Source: Struthidea cinerea (Eukaryota > Chordata > Aves > Passeriformes > Corcoracidae). From it: DNA of 64,000 nt. Shown here in pieces: positions 12,728 to 20,878 of the stretch; the stretch's first letter is position 1; each line of letters opens with the position of its first letter. The position numbers and the translations under genes were made by a program. The notes under the pieces are model-generated. The model saw only the letters and a list, made by a program, of their open reading frames with translations, had not been told where the DNA came from and ran no database searches. The stretch is taken from the NCBI GenBank assembly GCA_013397865.1, contig VZTI01005310.1:915394-979393 (forward strand), read 5' to 3'.

Positions 12728-15700
12728 ATGTCACAGAGAGCCTGTGACACAGTGGGACAAAAGGGGCTGCAGGGAAGTGGGTTCTACACTCTGGAGAGAG
12801 CCCAGAGGGTGAACGTCCTCACCAGTGAGGACATGGCTGTCGACAGTGACGTGAGCCGGACCCCGATGGATTTCTGGAATGGCATGGAGTCCATGTTCAT
12901 GATGCCCAGCCTCACCCCAACAGGTACAGGCAGGAGCGTTGCCGGAGCCGCCCTCTCAGGGATGCGGGGACAAGGCTCAGCATTGACCCATGTGGGGCTG
13001 GGGACAGCAGTGACACACACCCCAGGGGTGCTGGAAGGCTGAGAGCCAGCAGAAGCACAGCATAACCCGGTTTGTCCTTGCTTTCCAGAGCGAAAGGCTG
13101 TCTGGGATGCAGTGGCTGGCTATGTCCAACAACAGCTGTTGCTGCACAAGGTGGGACAACACCCTGGGACAGCACCCTGGGACAACAGCCGTGTCCTTCT
13201 TTGACCACCCAGAGCAGTGAGGAGTTCCCGTGGCCCTGGAGCATGGCCTGCAGTTCCTCTTGCCCTCCTCAGAATGCAGAAAACGCACCCCAAAATGCCC
13301 TGCTGGAGGACAAATGGAGCTTGTGCGAGGGTGGTGTTACCTCTGGGAGGAGGCGTTGTACCACAGGGCTGATCCCGGTCACTGGAGACCTGGGGGTGCC
13401 CTTGAGCTGCCTCTGCCCTGACTCCAGCATGGATTTTTTGGTCAGAGAAGGGAAAGGAGAGGCCCCAGCATCTCCTCCCCAGGGCTCTCCCACTGTCCTG
13501 ACTTCTGAACAGTGGGAGTTGGCAGAGTTCGGTCAAAGGCACCATCCCTTGATGGAACCATCCTCAGCTCTTCCCTCTGTCCAACTCTCACCCTTGGGGC
13601 CTTTCCCTTCTGCTCCAGGGGATCCGAATTCCCACCCTTGGGTCCTTTGATGTGGTCCACACAGAGACCCTGGTGGGGAACAAGACTGTGATTCTGCAGA
13701 GGCCAGTGTTCCACCTGGCCAGGAATCTTAGAGGAGTCCAGAATCTGGAAAATAAGGATGACCTGGCTGGTAAGACAGAGGATTTAACCCTGCAGGCCCA
13801 GGGTGGAGGGGAGTATAACACCACATTTCTAAAAGCATCTCCTGGGAAACGCCTCTGGCCAAGCCCTGGGCGAGTGCCTCCACCCCTCTCCTGTGGTTCT
13901 CCAGGGGGTAAGAAGCTGGAGTCTCTGCAATATGCCAAGGTGGCCGTGGAGGCCTCCGTGTCCCGGAGGATAGCGGAGTGCTGCATCCTCGGCACCACGT
14001 CCCTGTTGTACCACTGCCTGGAGAAGGGCGTGAGTGTGGCCTTTGTCCTGAGGGACCTGGGTGTGCTCCTCCTTGAAGGCAGCACAGTGCAAATGAGATT
14101 CTACCTGGACTTCCTGGAGAAAGTGACTGGGGAGAGGATCCAGGACAGGGCTACGCTCAAGGTGAGCCTTTTGTTTCCCCCCTGCTTGGGCAGACCCACA
14201 GCAGTTCCCCAGCACTGCTGGCACATGGACACTGGGACGTGGCCAGGGGCTCCAGCCAGGCAGGAGCATGATTCCACCAGCTCTACCTGCCCTGAACTCC
14301 TGCTCTCCTGAGTGGCCTTGGCCACGGTGAGGATGTGCTGGCACCTTCCCGTTTCTCTGCTGCAGGCTCTCCAGCAGCTGGACATGGTGCTGTCCCAGGT
14401 GATGCCCATCGCTTCCCTGAGCTCCACTGGCCGTGTCATTGTCTTTCCCGAGTGAGTTAGAAAGCACCCTGGCAGCTTTGGCCTCTGGAGAGACCTGGGA
14501 GCAGTTTCTCTTCATGGCCACAACAGTCCTACAGAGCAGTGACTCTCGTTTGTGTCTGCCTGCTCGTCATCCCTCTGAGCAGACCTGAGGGGACAGAGGA
14601 GGGATTTTAGGCAGCCCTCGCTTCCCCATCGTGGCCAGGAATCCTTTCCTGGGTGACCCTATTTCCCAGCACACTCCTTGGGGTTGGGGCACAGTTGACT
14701 TGGGAGAACGATGGCCTTTACCCCAGTGCCAAACTCACCTGTGAGCAGGTGATGGTGGCAGGGGGCCAGGGCTGGTGGGGACGTGGGTCAGGATTGTGCT
14801 GTCTCTTTTTCTCCAGCTTTGAACAGAGATTTCTGCCCAGGGATCATCTCAAGGACTTTGGATTTGTTCCTGGGGAGGACAAGAGGAACAAGATAGGTTT
14901 GCCACCCATCAGGAGAGGCATGGAAGGTAAAGCAGCTCCCCGCTCGTTTCCATGGCACAGGGCAACTGGCGGCTGTGGTCTGATGGGAGAATCCCTGGCC
15001 ATGACTGCCACAAGGATCTGATTGTGCCAAAGCTTGGTGCCAGCTTGTCACGGCTGTTTCTCCTCAGGCTGGCTCCGCGAGAGCTGAGCCCTGGGCTGGG
15101 AGGTGCCCAAGATGCACCTGGTTCAGCAGGAGAGTGGGGATCCGAGGGTCCCAACTTGCTCCCAGAAATTACCTCTGCTTTCGGAAGAGACGCTGTCCCA
15201 AACCTGGCACTATGAATGGGAGGGTGCCAGGCCTCTGGAGACAGCGGTGTGAGGGGAGTGGGAATTCCCTCTTGGAGTGGGAATTCCCTCTTGGATGCAT
15301 TGGGAAGAGGCCTGAGCATCGGCACGTGTCACTGTGGCCAGCAGCATCGCAGCTGTGCTGTTCTGACAAGCTCTGTCCTTCCCGATTCCAGGGAGACTTC
15401 TCGGCCTGCCCATGCCTGCTTGCCAGGGTTCCACTGCCAAGGCAGGAGAGCAGCCCTGGGATGAGGAGGTGATGGAGATGAGGGACAGCGCTTGGGTCAG
15501 GTGAGCCTGGAGGCTCAGGGCGCAGGGCCCTTTCCTCATCCAGCCAGCGCCTGTTCCCCAGCATGTCCTCCAGAGAGACTCGGGCTGCTGGGAGCCCCCC
15601 ATGTCATAGGGCTGGCTCCTCTCCATCCCTCCAGAAGAGCCCCCCATGACAGCTGGAGCCGTGCATGGGGACAGCCGAGTGTCAAGCCAAGGCTCCCAGC

Positions 15701-16800
15701 TCGGGGGGTTCCTCTCCTGAGCTGAGCACAGCCATCGGCTGAGGGGCACATGGCTCCTGCGGGCAGAACGTGGCCCCAGACCCCTCCCAGCCTCCCTCCT
15801 GCTATGTCCTTCCAGGAAGCTGCCAGAGATCCCAGGGGCTGCTGCTGGAACAAAGCAGCCTGTGACTGACCAAGCCAAGGGCAAACCTGTGCCCAAGGGC
15901 CAGGCGTTGAAGCAGAGCGACAAAGAGGCAGCAGCAGCTCAGAGGGGCAGGGGAGGAAGAGGAGAAAGAAAAGATTCTCTCGGGAGAGGAGGAGAAAAGA
16001 AAGTTCAACTCGGAAAAGAAGGAGAAAGAAGGGGATCTCTTGGAAGAGAAGGAGAAAAAAAAGCTCATCTCAGAAGAGAAGGAGAAAGAAGGGATTCTCT
16101 CAGAAGAGAGGGAGAAAAGAAAGTTCAGCTTGGAAGAGAAGGTGAAAGAAGGGATTCTCTCAGAAGAGAGGGAGAAAAGAAAGTTCAGCTTGGAAGAGAA
16201 GGAGAAAGAAGGGATTCTCTCAGAAAAGAAGGAGAAAAGGAAGTTGGACGAGGAAGAGAAAAAGAAGCAAAAGATGCTGTTGGAAATGAAGGAGAAAAGA
16301 AATTTGGTGCCAAAAGAGGAGAAAAGAAAGTTTCTCCCAGAAGAAAAGGAGAAAAGAAAGTTTCTCCCAGAAGAAAAGGAGAAAAGAATGTTCCTCTCGG
16401 AAGAGAAGGAGAAAAGAAGTTTCGTCTCAAAAGAGAAGAAGTGAAATATCTCCTTGGGAGAGAAAGAGAAACCAAACTTCTTCCTGGCAGACAAGGAGAA
16501 AGGGAAGTCCCTCTTGGGAGCACATCGCTGCCATGGAGTGCCCAGGCCAGGAAGCCTCAGGACTCGAAGGCATTCATACTGCAGCAACCGGGGCCCGCGG
16601 CGGCGCAGGGCCTGAGAGCCAGGCCCGAGGCCTTCTGGTCAGTGCTCAAAGAGCCCCAGAGGAGCACTTTGGCAGGCTACAGGTTTGAGTCCTCCCGTCT
16701 GCTGCCCCCCCTGCCCCCTCAGGGCGCGGTGGCTTCGCGGTTGCCCATGCTGAAGAAGAGAGAAACGGTCTCCAGGGGCCCATGGCCCTGGGTGGAGTGA
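12728..16800 (+). CDS. CCDC81-like: CCDC81-like HU-domain protein, avian-expansion paralogue (8 exons)
   Basis: I built the model by joining coding segments at GT..AG junctions: 12728-12923, 13089-13150, 13619-13769, 13905-14161, 14366-14451, 14817-14926, 15392-15500 and 15816-16800. Every junction keeps the frame, giving about 650 codons with no stop. Exons 2-3 form the first HU domain (motifs AVWDAVAGYVQQQLLLHKG, IRIPTLGSF, ILQRPVFHLA). Exon 4 forms the second (FVLRDLGVLLLEG, VQMRFYLDFLEKV). Exons 5-7 are a linker. Exon 8 carries decapeptide repeats at about residues 373-533 and then a proline-rich end. CCDC81 proteins are HU-superfamily members linked to the centrosome, and the clade is strongly expanded in birds. 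The family assignment is confident, the exact start is not: in-frame ATGs lie at 12728, 12833 (best context, GACATGG) and 12866. A second frame through the repeats is also open (see findings). Not confirmed by transcripts. Confidence 0.85.
12729..12749. promoter_or_regulatory. Inverted repeat at the 5' end of the CCDC81-like gene
   Basis: Perfect 8-bp arms TGTCACAG (12729-12736) and CTGTGACA (12742-12749) flank a 5-bp spacer and overlap the first possible start codon. The left arm belongs to TGATGTCA, one base from the cAMP-response palindrome TGACGTCA. It is a candidate factor site, or an RNA hairpin if it lies in the leader. No function is shown. Confidence 0.35.
13151..13190 (+). repeat. 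13-bp tandem repeat at a splice donor
   Basis: Units of the form ACCCTGGGACAAC/AGC are repeated two to three times directly after the exon 2 donor of the CCDC81-like gene. The donor GTGGGAC itself resembles the end of the unit, so the array may have grown from the splice site. Confidence 0.5.
15256..15293 (+). repeat. Perfect 19-bp tandem duplication carrying two kappaB-type decamers
   Basis: Two identical 19-bp units sit side by side in intron 6 of the CCDC81-like gene. Each carries the palindrome GGGAATTCCC (15260-15269 and 15279-15288), which fits the NF-kappaB consensus GGGRNNYYCC. Spacing from start to start is 19 bp. Confidence 0.85.
15961..16440 (+). repeat. Coding minisatellite: 60-bp units made of 30-bp half-units
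   Basis: Five 60-bp units run from 15961 to 16260. The units at 16081 and 16141 differ by a single base. After a diverged stretch, four 30-bp units run from 16321 to 16440, and the first two are identical. The + strand is almost entirely purine. Unit length is a multiple of three, so copy changes preserve frame: the array encodes decapeptides such as GERRDSLRRE and GEKKVQLGRE in the main frame, and EEKEKEGILS and EEREKRKFSL in the +1 frame. Near-identity between units implies recent expansion or homogenisation. Confidence 0.95.
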
Positions 16801-17349
16801 GCAGGGAGGAGGGTGAGCAGCACCTGAGGTGGCAAAACAGGGATGTGGTTGGAACTGGAACTGCCATTCTGGGGGGCTGTTTTCTCCTAGGAACGCAGAG
16901 TTAGAGAGGGGTTTTCCAAGATCCTTCAGTTCTGGTGGACGTCATGGCCAAGGTGCCACCGTGGGCTCATCCATCTCCAGGACCAAGGGACTCCTTTTCC
17001 AACACGAAGTAGCCCCTCTAACCCTGGCCAGGCTCCCTGGGGTTAGAGAAAGCCTAAGTCAGCACGAGGCTTCTCTTTAGATCCCCACTGGGAAGACAAA
17101 GCCTCTCTGGGAAAGTCTGGCAGAGCTTGGGAACAAAGTGCTGCTTCTGGAGATTCCTGACTGAGACCAAACGCCATCCCAAGTGCTGCTCCTGACTGCT
17201 GCTGGGATGAGACCATGCATCCTTCTCCCAGCAGGCAGTAGGTGCCTACCACCACCACCCTGGGAGATCTTTATTAGAAGAAAAATCCCTGAGTAGCAAA
17301 TTAAACAGAATTCACCGTTCTATTGCACAACCCGTCCCCTGCCCACCTG

Positions 17350-17507
17350 CAATATCCATTTCTTGTCCTTCAGTCCCTTAGATTTAGGCACTGATGGTTT
17401 CAATAAATGTCTCCAAAGTAAACAATTTTCCACTGTATTTTATTGTCTCTATTTTCCCTAAAAAACCTTCAGCACAACACTGAGTTCTGCTCATTTTATG
17501 AGTCTCT
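17350..17507 (+). repeat. Direct repeat, downstream copy flanking the CCDC81-like gene
   Basis: This is the partner of the copy at 12135-12296, in the same orientation about 5.2 kb downstream. It lies about 550 bp beyond the stop codon of the CCDC81-like gene and contains AATAAA, so it is probably the end of that gene's 3' UTR and immediate flank. Confidence 0.75.
17402..17407 (+). terminator. Candidate poly(A) signal of the CCDC81-like gene
   Basis: AATAAA lies about 600 bp after the stop codon, followed within about 40 bp by the T-rich sequence TGTATTTTATTGTCTC. It is inside the downstream direct repeat. The use is inferred. Confidence 0.4.
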
Positions 17508-17861
17508 GTAAATATGGGATATTTTTACAGAAAGAGGCACCTGCACATGTTTTTATGCAGTATTCAATATTGCAGTGTGTTTTATGTGAATTCTAGTGAG
17601 CTTCCATTTGGCTTTTATAGTATTGTGTTTCTCCAGTTAAGATGTTCACTCTGTTCTATTATTCAGGCCTTGTTTTGCTGCATTTCACATTTTTAACCCT
17701 GTTAAAATATGGGATATGGCCACATGTATTTAAGAATTTAATGTGCCGGAAAGGAGAACATACAAATACACTTATTAAATGCTGGTAAGAACCAACAAAG
17801 CTGCTCAATGCTTTAAAAATTTGCTTTAGTGCAAAGCTCCTGCACTGCCTACCTGACATCG

Positions 17862-18345
17862 CTTAGGAATGCTTTGGGTTGGAAGGGATTTTAAAGCCCA
17901 TCCAGTGCCACCTCCTGCCATGGGCAGGGACATCTTCCACTATCCCAGGTTGCTCCAAGCCCCAGCCAACCCAGCCTTGGACACTTCCAGGGCTGGGGCA
18001 TCCACAGCTTCTCTGGATATTCCATTCCAGCACCCCACTGCTCTCACGGGGAACAATCCCTTCCCAATATCCCATCTAATCTTGTCCCCTGGCAGTGTAA
18101 AACCCTCACCCCTGGGCCTGGCACTGCAGACTGTGGTAAAAAAATATCTCTGTGCCTTTCCCATGAGCCCCTTTATCCACTGAAAGGTCACAACAAGATC
18201 TCCTGGAGCCTTTTTTCCTCCAGGCTAGACACCCCCAAATCTCACAGGGTTTCTGTTCCAGGGAGCTGTTGCAGCCCTGGGATCATTTCTGAGGCCTCCT
18301 CTGGACCTGCTTTAACAGGGCTGGGTCTTGCTCATGATAGGGAGA
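17862..18345 (-). mobile_element. CR1 LINE fragment, about 480 bp
   Basis: This is the longest CR1 piece in the window, read on the - strand. Its 3' end is at the low coordinate (TTTGGGTTGGAAGGGATTTT on the + strand) and the homology runs on through the region complementary to CCCAATATCCCATCTAATC and into upstream CR1 sequence. It lies in the 3' flank of the - strand membrane-protein gene, in the same sense as that gene. Confidence 0.92.
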
Positions 18346-18433
18346 GCTGGACATGGGGTCTCCAGGGAGTGGAGCAGAGAGCAAGAATTCCTTCCAATCC
18401 AAAATTTTCACACAGACCATTGTGCCGCTTCTG

Positions 18434-18439
18434 TTTATT
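18434..18439 (-). terminator. Candidate poly(A) signal of the - strand membrane-protein gene
   Basis: AATAAA on the - strand (TTTATT on +) lies about 360 bp after the stop codon, just before the CR1 fragment. It would give a short 3' UTR and end the transcript before the retroposon. The use is inferred. Confidence 0.4.
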
Positions 18440-18800
18440 TAGACTTCTACCACTAATTCCTTGTCTCCTGTCTCACTGTCCAGGAGCTCAGAATTGGTTC
18501 TCAAAGCTGTGAGGCGCCTGTGGAGAGAGAGGAAGCTGCTGAAGCCCTGCCACGGCTGTGTGTGGGGTGGGGGTGAGGGTGTGGAGCAGTGCTGGACATC
18601 CCATGGGATGTGGACACCCTAGAGCTGTGGGCATGGAGAGCTCTGGGCAGAGCAAGGGGCACCAGCTCCCAGCACAAATCTCTGCTGAGTTTGGCCAGTG
18701 ACCAGCTGGGCACCCAGAGCTCCATATCTTGAAACACCTCATGGCAGGTTCAGCCACCCAGCACCAAAATTGGCAATCCCCCGCACCCCATGTCACTCAC

Positions 18801-20409
18801 TCACTCTTTTATGTCCTTTGCCCATGCAGGGGCCACCTTGAGAAGCAGCAGAGCAATCAGGCTGCAGACCACAGACACGAGGAAGGCTCTTATAAAGACG
18901 CTCCAGGTGATTTTAGCATCGACTGGGCCTGCGTTCGCCATGCCCTCCACAGTGTTTGGGTCTGTCTTGGTGTCCTCAGCACTGCTGGATCTCTTGTCCA
19001 CACCTGGAGGAAATCCCCAAAGCTCTGAAATCCCTGGGAATGGGGTGTGAGGGGTGGTGGGCATCTCAGTGCACACACAGAGGGTCCGAGCGTGTGTCTC
19101 TGGCACAGGAATGGCCACAACCTCCACCCCGGGGGATGGCCAAGGGACAGGGATTCCCTGACTCACCTGTTGGCTGAAGGGCCTCGGTGTTTCCCCCAGG
19201 GACTGGCACTGCCTGATGGCCTTCCTGAGGTGCCTCCTTATCCAGAGGCTCGGGCTCCAGCACTTTAGAGAGAAAGTGTGCCAGTTTAATTCCAAGTCAC
19301 CCTTCCTCATGGAAATCTGAAAGCCCAGCTCCCCAACTCCTCTAGTTGAGTCACTTGTACCTGGAAGTGTTTCCTTTAGTAAAGTCACTAATTCAGACTG
19401 TTCCATTAACAGCCAGGAAATGTTTCCCAATCCAGTTTCATTCTTCAGACCTTAAGGGAAAGAATGAAAAATTTCCACCGCAGAAATCCCTGGAATCACC
19501 ACTCGGGCTGTGCAGTCGGTCAGGACTGAGCAGTGACCCTCGTGGTGCTGGGTCTGGCTGAGGAGCTGGGAAAACCCAGGGACACCAGGCCCCCACGAGG
19601 AGCTCCCATCACACTCTGTGGCATTCCCTGCCCAGACTGATCAGCGGCACAGGGAGGGGATCACGGAGTGACCCGGCACAGCCAGGCAAGGCTGGATTCT
19701 CGTACCTGCAGGAGATGCCTTGCTCACGTTTGGGCCTTGAGCTGGCAGTTCCCAAAACAAGTCAAAGGCCACGTAAGATCCGGGAGAGTCAGATCCAGCG
19801 CCTGGATCTCCAGTGCCTCCAGCCGTGGCTGCGAAGAGGACAGAGAAGCTCAAATGAGCTATTTCCATGTACTTTCCATGGCAGGAACTGTGGTTGGAAC
19901 ACAGAATGGCTCTGTGGACCTGTTTGTCCCTTCCCCTCTGGAGCACCATGCAGGCAGGTACCAGGTGTCTGACACATGATGATCCAAAACAGACCGTGCA
20001 GGAGCTGTCTGGAGCTAAACCCAACCCCAACAATCCTGCTGGCATTGCTCTTGGAAGCAGCTCAGGGCCCTGGAATCTGGGAGGGAACAGTCTGCATAGC
20101 CGAATGTCCTGGGCTTCACCCGTTGCCTCTCTGCTCTGATGCACAGCTGAGCATTAGCCAAAAAAAGTATTACATTTCCTATCAACAGGATATTGAAACC
20201 TAAGTGGTCCTTGCAGGGACCTGGGGTACCTGCCCCACTGCCCCTGCCTGCCCACCTACCGATGGTCCTGACTCACCGATGGGGAACTGGGCCCCAGGAC
20301 CTAGCAGGGCTATCAGGGATAACAGGATCACCAGGGACACCAGGACTGTCAGGGCTCTCTGGACAGCCAGGAGGATGATGCTGGCCGTGGCCCATCTTGT
20401 CCACACCAT
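18801..20409 (-). CDS. Unrecognised membrane glycoprotein with two membrane segments (5 coding exons)
   Basis: I do not recognise this protein. Exons on the - strand are 20409-20277, 19828-19706, 19450-19361, 19262-19167 and 19003-18801. All junctions are GT..AG, all four introns are phase 1, and the joined frame is 214 residues plus stop. The ATG at 20409 has a strong context (ATCATGG). Residues about 7-36 are a long hydrophobic segment (ATASIILLAV .. LLSLIALLG) and residues about 183-202 are a second (VFIRAFLVSVVCSLIALLLL), leaving a 12-residue charged tail. The loop between is rich in G, P and E, and holds the sequons N78-V-S, N89-E-T and N95-I-S, so it is probably lumenal or extracellular. 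A donor at 20652 (CCCAG/GTAAGC on the - strand) and an acceptor just before the start suggest a 5' non-coding exon. The gene faces the CCDC81-like gene tail to tail, about 2 kb apart. Not confirmed by transcripts. Confidence 0.65.
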
Positions 20410-20785
20410 GATGAGGCCTTCAGGTGCTGCTGAAGCCTCTGATGCCAGCAGCACCTGCCTGCACTGAACTCCACAGCCTGGCTGTGTGACCCCCTCGGGG
20501 GCTGTGTGACTTCACGGGGGGCTTCTACCACCAACATTCCACTGTCTCCAGGGGAGCCCCAAACATCCCACAGGTGCCTGGGACAGTTTGGGCATGGCCC
20601 TGTCCCAGCCCACCCAAAGCTCTCTGCTCTAGGAAACGCTGCATAGCTTACCTGGGACTTCACCTGCCTCCAAAGCTAAACCCAGAGCAAAGAGAAGCAC
20701 TCCAAAGTAATGATTTTTAGCTGTTTGATGGAAAAATGGAGATCAGACTGATTTTTTGGGGCAGCATTTCTCTGTCCAGGGTTAG

Positions 20786-20878
20786 AATCATAGAATACCA
20801 GAACAGTTTGGGTTGGAAAGGACCATAAAAACCATCTAGTTCCAACCCTCTGCCATGGGCAGGGACACCTTCCACTAG
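20786..20878 (-). mobile_element. CR1 LINE 3' fragment
   Basis: On the + strand it begins AGAATCATAGAATACCAGAA and continues GTTTGGGTTGGAAAGGACCA, CTGCCATGGGCAGGGACACC and TTCCACTAG, the reverse complement of a CR1 3' end. It lies just upstream of the probable first exon of the - strand membrane-protein gene. Confidence 0.9.

Noticed and set aside
15065..15090. Possible extra exon of the CCDC81-like gene after CTGTTTCTCCTCAG
   Set aside because: In the required phase it reaches a stop within a few codons (GWLRES then stop). Skipping to the acceptor before 15392 keeps the frame open.
15802..16587. Long - strand open frame (261 codons) of F/S-rich repeats
   Set aside because: It is the antisense of the purine-rich coding minisatellite. 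A 30-bp unit without stops stays open in any frame as copies are added, so the length is not evidence of coding.
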